Program-made: the position numbers and the translations under genes | The notes under the pieces: model-generated | Told to the model about the DNA's origin: nothing | The model's database searches: none | The model's input: only the letters and a program-made list of their open reading frames with translations | In this document: positions 46,501 to 55,414 of the stretch, piece after piece | Layout: each line of letters begins with the position of its first letter | Position numbering within the stretch: position 1 is the stretch's first letter | Source: Lotus japonicus | Lineage: Eukaryota > Streptophyta > Magnoliopsida > Fabales > Fabaceae | Reading direction: 5' to 3' | Assembly: GCF_012489685.1 (NCBI RefSeq) | Contig: NC_080042.1 | Coordinates: 26,107,158 to 26,171,157 of the forward strand | Length of the DNA: 64,000 bases

Positions 46501-48969
46501 CCTTGGTTGGATGACCGGGGTCGCCCCTGGTCGTATGGCTAGCTTGTGGGTGATCACCTTGGGATCAATCCCTGGTACATCATTGATGGTCCATGCGAAG
46601 AGATCTAGATTATCACCCAGAAGGGTGATTAGTCTGTCCTCTTGTTCTGTTGTCAACCCACTGCCAATCTTTAGAAACTTGTCCTTGACTTGCACCTGCT
46701 TGGTTTCTTCCAGCGGTTGTGGGCGAAAATCATCAGCATCATCTCTTGGGTCCAAGCTAAATCCTTCTTGTGGGAAGATTTCTGTAATTCGGTGGCTCTC
46801 CTTGGCGGCCTTCCGCCCATAGAGCGCCACGCTCCTCAAATAGCATTCCCTTGCTGCATTCTGGTCTACACGCAATATCCCGACCTTCCCGTTGCAGGCG
46901 GGATATTTAACAGTTAAATGAGCAGTTGAGATGACCGCGCAGACCTTATTGAGGGTGTCTCGCCCCAAGAGTACGTTGTAATTGGCTCTACACGCCAATA
47001 CTAAGTACTTTACTTGAAACTTCTTGACAAACTCTCCTTCTCCAAAGGCAGTCGGAATTTCGACGTATCCCCGCACACTGACACGGTCTCCTGTGAATCC
47101 CACCAAAGTTCCCCTGTATGGTTTCAAATCTGATTCCTTTAGTCCCAGGCGATCAAAGGCGTCTCCATAGATGATGTCTGCCGAAGATCCCTGGTCTAAG
47201 AATACTTTCTTTGTCACATAATTGTTAACCCTAATTGTTACCACAATTGGATCGTTGTCATGGGGAATTACATGCGCAAAATCCTGAGGGGTGAATATAA
47301 TAGGGGAATGATTCACCCAACACTCGCCTTCGTTCGACTCCTGTACTGAGTGTACTGCCGCTACGTAGCGTTTTCTAGCCTTACTTGAAATTGCACCACC
47401 GCCAAATCCTCCTGCAATAGATGAGCATTCCCCAGCAGGATCGCCCAACTCTTCAACTATCTCTTTACCTTTACCTTTGTCCCCTTGAGTGATTTTAGCT
47501 ACCTCCGGCGCTGCTGTGTCTTTGACAAAGTTTGCCAAATGGCCAGCTTTAATCAAGCGATCAATTTCCCGCCTTAAATTCCAGCAATTATCTGTCGTAT
47601 GCCCCAACGCTCTGTGGTACTCGCACCACCTATTGGTGTCCACGTTAGCTGGCGGCCGCCGTGGGGGTGGTGGGTACTGCACAACGTTGGTCTGTCCAAC
47701 CGCCCTTAAAATGGTACTTAAGGGTGCATTCAACTTAGTAAGTGGGATTGGCGTTGGCGAAGCACCAGGCTGACCAGCTGTGGCAGCAGCGGGACCTTGT
47801 GAATTTCTGTGCCATGTATTTTGAAAGCCAGGTTTAGAGTTGTGGTATGGTCCCGGTCTTGGTACGCGGGGGGTTTGCGCTATCCTGGTTTCCTTCCCCG
47901 CCTTAGATTTGTCTTGTGAAACACCGCCAGATTGAGACTGCTTACGTCCTTCCTCTCTTTCTTGTTTCTTCTGGTCATCTTGCTCAATCAATATGAACTC
48001 TTGAACACGAGCGCGAAGATCCATCATATCCTTCGCCGGTCGCCTTGTTAAGTCTCTATTCAAATCTCCCGCCCGAAGGCCATTTTTGAATGACGCCAAA
48101 CAGACATCTGGATTTTCATCCTCCAACTGCACCGCCATCTTGCTGAAGCGTGCCATGTAGGTTTTTAATTTCTCGCCTGGTTGCTGATGTATGCTGATAA
48201 GATCAAACATTGTTGCTTTTGTGGTTTTATTGGCGGAAAATTGAGTCAGAAACTTAGTGGACAGATCAGTGAAATTATCAATGGAGAAGGGCGGTTGTCG
48301 AATGAACCACTGCATCGCCATGCCCTTGAACGTGGAAGGCAATAATCGACATTTTACCGCATCCGACGCCCCGCCGATCACCATTTTAGTATTGAAGTAT
48401 CTAAGATGCTCCATAGGATCAGATTCGCCCGAAAAGGCGTCTAATGCCATGGTTTGCAGGTGCTTTGGAATGTCCACCCTAGTGATGGCTGGAACAAAAG
48501 GTTGGAATTCAACTACATCCTCCGCCTCCAGGCGTTGTTCTTGCTTAAAATTCTGCCGCTGAGTAAGATACTCAACTTGGGCTTGCAACTGCTCGTTTTG
48601 GGACTGCACCTTCTGCAAGGTATCTAACATTTGTTGCAAAGCCGCAGGCGTGATACCTGTCACTGCCTCTTGCGCTCTCCGTGGAGCAGTTGTTTTAAGA
48701 TCTTCCAAGTTCACGTAGTCAGGCGGCGTTGAACGCCGCCGAACACCTGGATCTGATTTAGCGATCAGATCTGAAGGTCTTCCCGGAGCTGCATTCACCA
48801 ATGACGCCGGCGACGGCGCCACTGAGTGGACCCCCTCCGAGGAAGCTTCCTGCTCTCGGTCGTCCAGTACGGGACGGTTGTTGTTTCGTCCGCCGGCGCG
48901 ACCGCCGTGTCGACCACCACCGCGCCGGCGATGATCGCGCCGACCTACGTCGTATGAACGAGTCTCCAT
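43519..48969 (-). CDS. Gag-pol polyprotein of the Tat Gypsy element, intact (1816 residues)
   Basis: One uninterrupted frame holds all enzymes needed for retrotransposition. Approximate residues: gag core 180-290; zinc-knuckle-like WCEYHRALGHTTDNC near 450; aspartic protease FLDQGSSADIIYG near 590; reverse transcriptase 850-1000 with DAYSGYNQI, MPFGLKNAGATYQ and catalytic YVDD near 971; first RNase H about 1110-1240; second, archaeal-type RNase H about 1248-1390 (LSVDGSSNN, SEYEALIAGL, RADVLAKLAS). Integrase has an HHCC zinc finger (SSHIGG, CEKCQVF). Its triad is D in WGTDILGPF (near 1543), D in VMDNGTQF (near 1601) and E in GQAESANK (near 1636). All catalytic residues I could check are present. 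The double RNase H identifies the Tat lineage. The ATG at 48969 lies about 45 bp after the primer-binding site. Confidence 0.97.
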   Translation of the reverse strand: METRSYDVGRRDHRRRGGGRHGGRAGGRNNNRPVLDDREQEASSEGVHSVAPSPASLVNAAPGRPSDLIAKSDPGVRRRSTPPDYVNLEDLKTTAPRRAQEAVTGITPAALQQMLDTLQKVQSQNEQLQAQVEYLTQRQNFKQEQRLEAEDVVEFQPFVPAITRVDIPKHLQTMALDAFSGESDPMEHLRYFNTKMVIGGASDAVKCRLLPSTFKGMAMQWFIRQPPFSIDNFTDLSTKFLTQFSANKTTKATMFDLISIHQQPGEKLKTYMARFSKMAVQLEDENPDVCLASFKNGLRAGDLNRDLTRRPAKDMMDLRARVQEFILIEQDDQKKQEREEGRKQSQSGGVSQDKSKAGKETRIAQTPRVPRPGPYHNSKPGFQNTWHRNSQGPAAATAGQPGASPTPIPLTKLNAPLSTILRAVGQTNVVQYPPPPRRPPANVDTNRWCEYHRALGHTTDNCWNLRREIDRLIKAGHLANFVKDTAAPEVAKITQGDKGKGKEIVEELGDPAGECSSIAGGFGGGAISSKARKRYVAAVHSVQESNEGECWVNHSPIIFTPQDFAHVIPHDNDPIVVTIRVNNYVTKKVFLDQGSSADIIYGDAFDRLGLKESDLKPYRGTLVGFTGDRVSVRGYVEIPTAFGEGEFVKKFQVKYLVLACRANYNVLLGRDTLNKVCAVISTAHLTVKYPACNGKVGILRVDQNAARECYLRSVALYGRKAAKESHRITEIFPQEGFSLDPRDDADDFRPQPLEETKQVQVKDKFLKIGSGLTTEQEDRLITLLGDNLDLFAWTINDVPGIDPKVITHKLAIRPGATPVIQPRRRMSEEKNKAVQVETEKLIKARFIREVQYPTWLANVVMVKKANGKWRMCTDYTSLNKVCPKDSYPLPNVDKLVDGASGNELLSLMDAYSGYNQIMMHPSDEESTAFMTNQANYCYKTMPFGLKNAGATYQRLMDKIFSKQVGRNMEVYVDDMIVKSARASDHGGDLKEAFDQLRTYQMKLNPEKCSFGIQGGKFLGFMLTSRGIEVNPDKGRAILEMKSPTSIKEVQRLTGRMAALSRFLPMAGDKAAPFFTCLKKNSKFQWTEECEQAFTKLKETLATLPVLSKPTPGVPLVLYLAVTDKAVSTVLLQEEGKKQKVIYFVSHTLQGAELRYQKIEKAALAILKTARRLRPYFQSFQVKIKTDVPLRQVLQKPDLSGRLVSWSVELSEYDLQYEPRGQVTVQSLIDFVAELTPTEGEKTQGEWVLSVDGSSNNTGSGAGITIESPDKMIIEQSLKFEFKASNNQSEYEALIAGLRLAIELGVQKLFIKGDSQLVVKQVKGEYQVKDPQLSKYLEVVRRLMMEVKEIKIEHVPRGQNERADVLAKLASTGKLGNYQTVIQETLPRPSIDLVEIKLKAVKSVSEGEVSWMESIKTFLENPPKEDDLNTRAKRREASFYTLVGGELYRRGIMSPMLKCVDIKDALGIMAEVHEGVCSSHIGGRSLAVKVIRAGFYWPTMKKDCLEYVKKCEKCQVFSDLHKAPPEELTTMMAPWPFAMWGTDILGPFPVAKAQMKYIIVAVDYFTKWIEAEAVATITAAKVRSFLWRRIICRFGVPRALVMDNGTQFTSSVTREFCTEMGIEMRFASVEHPQTNGQAESANKVILKGLKKKLDEAKGLWAEELPGVLWAYNTTEQSSTKETPYRLTYGTDAMLPVEIENQNWRVARFNENDNGENLIANLIMLPEEQREAHIRNEAGKVKVARKFSTKVVPRKMRVGDLVLRKNTMPDKHNKLSPNWGGPYRIIGDVGGGAYKLEQLSGQKVPRTWNASHLKQYFS

Positions 48970-49012
48970 GGCTCGCGATTCCTCCTTCTGTCACCGGAAG
49001 AGCTGAGTCTTC

Positions 49013-49028
49013 CCCACAGACGGCGCCA
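49013..49028 (-). promoter_or_regulatory. Primer-binding site of the Tat Gypsy element
   Basis: On the minus strand TGGCGCCGTCTGTGGG starts one base after the 5' LTR. The TGGCGCC start is typical of Gypsy elements of this lineage. I did not assign the tRNA. Confidence 0.85.
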
Positions 49029-49029
49029 A

Positions 49030-49407
49030 TGTTCTGTACTAGGGCAAGCTTATGTAAGAGAAAGACAAAAAGTAAACCCTAGCAGAGCACTAAAATAGCA
49101 AAACTACCATAAAAGGAATATTCTCATTAATGCTGAAAAAGTTGGTCTCGTACAAGTGGATGACCTCCCCTTTTATAGAGGGGGTGGTCATGATATGGAT
49201 CTTTCCTATATTTGGGCCTGACAATCAGGGCCCAAATCCCCGTACACATAAGACAAATCCAAAGGAATCTTCCAGCTGGCTTGTGGGTCCATCACCTAAG
49301 GGAGGGCAATGAAGCTCGTCATGTTGCCTTTCCCGCCTTGGCTATCGTCAATGGTTTATTGTTCATTTTGGGCGGGACATAATCTTCTTTATGTCCCGCC
49401 CAGTCCA
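49030..49407 (-). repeat. 5' LTR of the Tat Gypsy element with promoter
   Basis: 378 bp, by eye identical to 39860-40237. On the minus strand it contains CTATAAAAGGGGAGG (near 49165-49179), a good TATA box for the genomic transcript. A GGGCCC-containing palindrome (TTGGGCCTGACAATCAGGGCCCAA) lies upstream of it on that strand. Confidence 0.95.
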
Positions 49408-49412
49408 CGTGG

Positions 49413-50067
49413 TATGATAGGCTCTCTTCTATACTTAACTGCATCTAGGCCATATATTCTCTTTAGTGTACATTTATGTGCTCGATTTCAATCAGATCCG
49501 AGAGAAACTCACTTAACTGCTGTTAAGAGGATTCTCAGATATCTGAAAGGTACCACTAACCTTGGCTTGATGTATAAGAAAACATCAGAGTATAAGCTTT
49601 CAGGTTATTTTGATGCTGATTATGCTGGAGATAGAACAGAAAGAAAAAGTACTTCTGGAAATTGTCAATTTCTGGGAAGTAACTTAGTCTCATGGGCAAG
49701 CAAGAGGCAGTCAACCATTGCACTATCCACTGTAGAGGCAGAATATATCTCAGCAGCTATTTGCAGCACTCAAATGCTATGGATAAAACATCAGCTAAAT
49801 GATTATCAAATCCTTGAGAGCAACATTCCAATTTACTGTGACAATACTGCTGCTATCTCTCTCAGTAAGAATCCTATCTTACATTCAAGAGCAAAACACA
49901 TTGAGGTAAAGTATCATTTTATTAGAGATTATGTTCAGAAGGGCGTACATCTTCTGAAGTTTATTAATACTGACCATCAATGGGCATATATCTTTACAAA
50001 GCCCTTAGCAGAGGATAAATTTAATTTTATACTGAAAAATCTGAATATGGACTTTTGTCCAGTATGA
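49413..50067 (+). pseudogene. SIRE copy B RNase H region, open
   Basis: This continues copy B after the Gypsy insertion, with [52 protein letters not shown] and FTKPLAED. It ends NMDFCPV with TGA at the normal pol terminus. The segment itself is open, but the copy as a whole is broken. Confidence 0.9.
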
Positions 50068-50497
50068 AGATGGATCAGAACCTCTGACTATGATACTTCT
50101 TATCAGAAGATGTCAGGTTCAGAAGGTAACCTTGTCAAATGCTGTGTACCCATTGGTACTCACTCTGAGACAAGACAACAAACGTGTGTCAGTGTATTCT
50201 GATGTCTCGTTCCTTGTGCCTCTTGGGATAATCTGTTGTAATGATGTGGATCTGCTTATTCTCCACCGTGTGTTATGTGCATTTACTATTTAACTTTATA
50301 TCATTAATTTCTAGCCGCTGATTTTACTTTTGGTTGAACAACCGCCAACGGTTACCTTTAAATCCACTTATGCACACACGTTCTCCACTACACAATCTCT
50401 TCATTTCTCTCTCTTAATTCAAAAGCTCTAAGTTTTCTTTCAAAACCCTCTCTTCTCTCTCTTGTTCATCGTCTTTCTACCCAAACCCTCACCCGCC

Positions 50498-51843
50498 ATG
50501 GAAAGATCAGAGAAAGCTGATTCTGCAGGTGGCAGAGTGTTTCCGAAGATGGTTGTGGGCCTGGCAACTAGTCAATCAGGTCCAATTCTTCGATCACGGT
50601 CAACTGAATCAACTCAGGCTGAGACTCAAGAGTCAGAGAAAGCTGTTCCGATTGCTCAGAGAGGTTGTGCAGTTACTTGCAATTTCTCTCCAGAAGATCT
50701 TCAGGTTCTCTGCGAGTTGCGAGTTGATTTCAAGAATGTAGCGGAAAATGGGTTGGATCTTCGTCCTGCAGTCAAGTTTCAAGGTTGGGAAAGATACTTC
50801 AACAGACTCACAGGACCCATCTACTACAAGTTGGTGAAAGAATTCTGGAAACATGCTGATTGTGACGATCTTCAAGTGGTTTCCTATGTGCTGGGGAAGA
50901 AGATCATCATCACTGAGAGATCGATTGCTCTGCTTCTAGGTCCAGACACCATCACCGGTTACAGATTTTAAGCAAATGATTCCAAGTTGCGGGCAGTTAA
51001 AAACACGATCAACTCAGTGCTGTATGCAAATTGGAAACCTGGAAAGTCTGATCACAAGACTAGAGAGCTTCATCCTGATTTAAGGATCTGGCACAAGATT
51101 ATTCTGAATTGCTTCAATCCCAGACCCATTGGAAGTTCTCCTGACTACATCAACTTCAATCATAAGGTGATGCTTTACTTCATCAACCCATTGGAAGTTC
51201 TCCTGACTACATCAACTTCAATCATAAGGTGATGCTTTACTTCATCAAGACAGGGCAGAAGATATGTCTTCCTTACTTCTTATTCAACTATCTGAAGGAC
51301 TGCATCAGAAGATCAAGAACAACTGCTGTTGTGACCAAGCACACGATCAGGTACATTCCTTTTGGAAGGTTGTTATCTGACATCTTTGTTGAGAGCAATT
51401 TGGTCAAGGATTTGATCAATGCTGGATGCACTGAAGACCTCTCCACTCTGACCGAAGATGCCTTCACTTCTACAACGATGAAGAGGATGTGCCTAATAGA
51501 AAAGAAAATTGAGGCTGAATCTGTCATCACACCAGAAGAGATCAAGGGAAGAAGAATCCCTCTCAATGATTATCCCCTATGGTCTAAGGCTGATGATCCA
51601 GAGGCTATCATGAACTATCTTGAGGATCTGAAGAGTCTTGGGTGTGAGATTGATATAGATGAGTTCTTTAGAGCTCTTCCAGAAGCCCCTGATTATGAAT
51701 CACCCAAGAAGAAGAAGACAAAGAGGAAGAAAGAGGATACTACGGTTGCAAAGGATGACTTTGAGGATGGTGATGATGATGAGCAACCACCTCATAAGAA
51801 GAAGAAGAAGAAGGTCAGAATAGCTCCAATGGTTATCCAGTAG
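50498..51843 (+). pseudogene. SIRE/Maximus envelope-like third ORF, copy B, broken
   Basis: Starts MERSEKADSAGGRVFPKM and matches the copy A ORF (GCAVTC, EDLQVL, LVKEFWKHADC, LGKKIII). A stop follows GYRF at 50971, a frame reopens at about 50987, and a 62-bp tandem duplication near 51187 shifts it again. The last frame (51229-51843) continues with LFNYLKDCIRRSRTT and YIPFGRLLSDIF and ends in a basic/acidic low-complexity region (PKKKKTKRKKEDT, DGDDDEQPPHKKKKKK). Function of this family is unproven. The 3' part of the element beyond it is deleted up to LTR3. Confidence 0.75.
51125..51248. repeat. 62-bp exact tandem duplication in the env-like ORF
   Basis: A block starting CCCATTGGAAGTTCTCCTGA occurs at 51125-51186 and again at 51187-51248. 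Because 62 is not a multiple of 3, it shifts the reading frame. The copies look identical, so the event is young. Confidence 0.93.
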
Positions 51844-51884
51844 GATACTCCTCCAGCACCAAGAGTCACAAGATCCTCTGTCAG

Positions 51885-52764
51885 GAACTCAGAAGCTCTG
51901 AAGGTCCAGAAGCTAAGAAGTGAAGATTCTGAAGTCCAAGAGTAAGTTGGCTCTGAAGACCAAGTACTTCCAACTCTGATGACCACAAGCAGAAGATACG
52001 AAGGTCAGAGGATCCAAGCTTCCCTCTGACTCTGATCACCAAGCTTCACAAGTTCCAACATGAAGCATCGTCTGATCAGAAGTCAACTAGGATAAGGCTC
52101 ACGTCGCTGTCCAAGTACAAAAGCAATTGTACTATCCTGACGACCTTACCTAAGATGTTCAGCCACAACAGAATCTGGAAGTTCCGAATTTGCCCTCCAA
52201 CGGTAGCATTTCAAACAGCGAATACAACCCTAATCCTTGGAGTATAAATAGAGGCTGAAGATTGAAGAAGCGACTAAGAAACTTTGTACAAGCTTAAGCA
52301 ACCATTCAATATTCTCTTAGCATTCTTTCTTCAATAGTTCTTACTGTGTTTACCTTAGCTTTCTCAGAAGCACTCATTGTAAACCCAAAACCCTCAAACA
52401 GTTAGTTTGATTTCCTTAAGGGACCAAGGTTGGTCAGCTCTTTGAGAAGACTAAGAGAGTGAATCTTAGTGTTTGCTAGTTCATTGTATTGTTAGTCACT
52501 GAGCAGGTTGCTAGTGCAGTTGTAACAAACATTGAATAGTGGATTGCCTTCATTCTAAGAAGGAAGAAATCACCTTAACGGGTGGACTGGATTAGCTTGA
52601 GAGATTTATCAAGTGAACCAGGATAAAATACTTGTGTGCTTCTCTTCATCTCTTATCTTTGCACCTTGTGTTGTTTGTTTGAGAGATTTGTCTAAATCTC
52701 AAGAAAGAAAAGTCTTTTGTTGAAAACGCTATTCAAACCCCCATTTTCTATCGTTTTTCATACA
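51885..52764 (+). repeat. SIRE/Maximus LTR3 (5'-truncated)
   Basis: It lacks the first part of the LTR and joins env-like code directly at TCAGAAGCTCTGAAGG. It then follows LTR2 to the end TTTTTCATACA. It includes the TATA stretch GGAGTATAAATAGAGG near 52238 and the terminal CAAACCCCC tract. Confidence 0.85.
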
Positions 52765-52770
52765 TTCAAT

Positions 52771-52782
52771 TGGTATCAGAGC
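52771..52782 (+). promoter_or_regulatory. Primer-binding site after SIRE LTR3
   Basis: TGGTATCAGAGC lies six bases after the LTR end, with the spacing usual in SIRE-type elements. It is the only primer site retained in the array. Confidence 0.85.
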
Positions 52783-52843
52783 GCAACTTCTGATTACCAC
52801 ACCTAACAATGTTCAGTGATCCGGGCCGGTGTGAAAAACTGAG

Positions 52844-53522
52844 ATGGCTATCACCAGTGATACACAAAAGGATGTCTACAGTGCAAAGCCTCCTACCTTT
52901 GATGGACAGAAGTTTGAGTACTGGAAAGATAGAATCGAAAGCTTCTTTCTTGGCTTCGATGCTGATTTTTGGGATATTATTGTGGATGGCTATACGCGTC
53001 CAGTTGATGCTGATGACAAAAAGCTTTCAAGAGAAAATATGACGCTTGAGCAAAGGAAGAAGTTCTTCGAGCACCACAAAGCTAGAACCATTCTTCTCAA
53101 TGCTATCTCCTTTGAAGAATATCAAAAGATAGCAGATCATGAGTATGCTAAGTCTATCTTCGATTCCTTAAAGATGACTCATGACGGAAACAAAGAAGTG
53201 AAAGAGACAAAGGCGTTGTCGTTGATCAGGAAGTACGAATCCTTCCAGATGGAACCTGACGAATCCATTGAAGATATGTTTTCCAGGTTCCAGTTGATTA
53301 TTGCTAGAATAAGACCCCTCAACAAAAGTTATACCACTGCTGATCATGTCAAGAGGATTCTTAGAGGCCTTCTTGAAAACTGGGTACCCTTGATAACTTC
53401 ATTGAAACAGGATAACAATGATGATATTCATTGACTCTTTCCCTACTCTCACATTTCCGTTGCACTAGACGATCCAAATGAAGATGAGAAATCTCTCACT
53501 CGTTTGGAAATCCAAGTTCTTG
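52844..53522 (+). pseudogene. SIRE/Maximus gag, N-terminal part, truncated
   Basis: Begins MAITSDTQKDVYSAKPPTFD and shows gag landmarks (FEYWKDRIESFF, KARTILLNAIS, SLIRKYESFQMEP, MFSRFQLI). The frame stops at 53434 and the related text ends at about 53522 without reaching the zinc knuckle. This is the only gag sequence in the array and belongs to a third, mostly deleted copy. Confidence 0.85.
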
Positions 53523-53726
53523 GATGACACAATTCAAACCCCCTTCCTGTGCTACTTTGTTCAACTTCAACACGTACATCAGATAAAAATTATGACAACC
53601 TCGATGATGTTCACACATTTGTGTTCTTTAGCAGAATAAACTCTCTCTAGGTTTGCCTAATCATCTTTTAAGAAATAAGTGAGCACAAATACACCCAATA
53701 TTCATCTATTTTTCTTTATTCTTTAT

Positions 53727-55227
53727 GGTGCCCACTAGGGTGGACAACTTTTATTTTGGTCCACCCGTGCACCAGGGATATATTAGACTTTGCACCAAGG
53801 ATATTTTAGGTTATTTCTCCTCATTTTATTTCCTCCCCAGCCACTGTAATCCAGAATCTATTATCCTCAACCATTAACATCTTCATCAAAGATTTCCCCT
53901 CATAAACTCAAGAAACAAATCCAAAATCCAGATTCGTCACCTTTTTTTTAGAGATAAAACAGAGTCTGAATATTCATCAGAGTCTCCATAATACACAATG
54001 AGTTCATACAAACTAAGGAAACTAACCAAGTTATATTAACTTAAAAACAACTCAAAAGATCAGTTTTTAAATTCTAAGACTAAACCAAGTTGAATTGATT
54101 GGAACAAATTCAACAACCTGGTTAGATACATAACTAACTTGAAAGATTAAATTAAAGCAAAAGATTGAGACTTTGAACTAAGCATTCTGCATCCTAAGGG
54201 CAAAAGCATTGAGAAGCTCCGGGTACTGAAAAACATCTTCCATGATAGAGTAAGTCTCCGCATTGTTCATCATGAATTGTTGTGCACTCCCCCAGAGGCA
54301 TACCCTGCAGTGTGTTATACCCATTCAGAGTGTCAAATTGCTGCATGCCAAAACCCTCATTCTTGGGAACCCCTTCTTCGTCTCATCAATGGTTTCAGTG
54401 TTGTAGAGAATCTCTGCTTTCGGCCTTGATTTAGGCAAGAACAGTTCTGCTCCGGCCAAACCGTCGTCGTGCACCGCCGCGGGAGGCGATTTCCGGCGAA
54501 GCTACGATGACCTCCTTTTTCAGAAAGGAAGGTACTTCCTCGAAGATCTTCCTCCTCTCTCTTCGAATCCGAGGCCAAAACAAAGAAAGGAGGAATCTTT
54601 CCACCTTGTATGTCGTCTAATAGGTTGCCTCTCCAAACCCTAACTCCCATCAACACATCAAACTGCTTCTGTATCGCGTCCATGCTCGCTTTGCTTTGCC
54701 AGTCACAGCAGAAACCAGTTTCGGTGTTTTGGTTCTTCTGTTACTGGCGTTGTTGATGGATGCTGCCACTCTTGTTCTACTTCTTCTCTCCTCGCGATAT
54801 GGAATTTTACCCCCAAATCTCACTCCTTTGTGGTATGTTGATAATTGGATTTCCATAACCGCATAATAGTTTTTGTCAAGAAGAAGGAGAAGAAGCTAGG
54901 GATTTGCAATAGGAACGAACGGATTTGAACTGTCCCAGATCTGGCCACAACACCGAGAGCCACCACCACGAACCCACAACAACCACACGAGCTCCTCTCC
55001 CATGGCTGCACCACCGCGAGTCACGACCACCGCAGCACCACCATCTCCATAAATGACGACGAACGATAGAGAAGCATGAAGATTGGGTTTGGGGATTTTG
55101 TGAGACAATTATACCCTTTTGATTGAAATTCAATCTTGACCATTGATCTAAAGAATATTCTTATATTCCAAGATCCAACGATGGTTAGTGTTGGTCCACC
55201 GGTGGACCAAAATAAAAGTTGCCCACC
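53727..55227. mobile_element. Mutator-like element (MULE), 1.5 kb, next to TOM20
   Basis: The terminal inverted repeats contain CAACTTTTATTTTGGTCCACC at the left and its complement at the right. They are flanked by a perfect 9-bp target duplication, ATTCTTTAT (53718-53726 and 55228-55236). Nine bases is the signature of Mutator-like elements. The left end carries an extra GGTG-containing 12 bp. No transposase is present. The interior has coding-like minus-strand text and may be captured host sequence, so it is a Pack-MULE candidate. Confidence 0.82.
54178..54683 (-). pseudogene. Unrecognised coding-like sequence inside the MULE
   Basis: A 108-codon frame (54683-54357) starts MDAIQKQFDVLMGVRVWRGN. 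A little downstream on the same strand another frame reads MMNNAETYSIMEDV, then FQYPELLNAFALRMQNA and a stop at 54178. The blocks are separated by frame changes and look like exons of a captured gene. I do not recognise the family. G+C is higher than in flanking DNA. Confidence 0.35.
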
Positions 55228-55236
55228 ATTCTTTAT

Positions 55237-55414
55237 AAGCCAAAAAAAAAAAAAAAAAGGTGTTGCTATTGAACCGTTTTTCACTCTGCCTCATTTCGTT
55301 ACTGACTAACCTAACGAAGGAAGCGTCTTCAAAAACCCAAAACCCTAGACAGGGTAAAAGAAAAACCCCAAATTCTCTCGCTCACTCTCAAAGGGTGACG
55401 CAGACGCAGACGCT
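55237..55414 (+). promoter_or_regulatory. Short TOM20 upstream region left after MULE insertion
   Basis: Only 178 bp lie between the MULE target duplication and the TOM20 ATG. They contain a run of A near 55244-55258 and a CT- and AC-rich leader (AAAACCCTAGACAGGG). No clear TATA box is visible, so part of the promoter may now be inside or beyond the transposon. Confidence 0.5.

Larger units (their letters stand above)
39860..49407 (-). mobile_element. Young Ty3/Gypsy element of the Tat lineage, 9.5 kb, complete
   Basis: Both LTRs are present, with a primer site, a polypurine tract, intact gag-pol and a perfect 5-bp target duplication, CGTGG (39855-39859 and 49408-49412). Removing it restores the copy B reading [13 protein letters not shown] second RNase H after the first, plus an antisense ORF near the 3' LTR, place it in the Tat/Retand group. 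The two LTRs show no difference that I could find, so insertion was very recent. Confidence 0.95.

Noticed and set aside
53523..53600. End of another LTR
   Set aside because: CAATTCAAACCCCC resembles LTR ends in this window, but no start, duplication or partner could be found.
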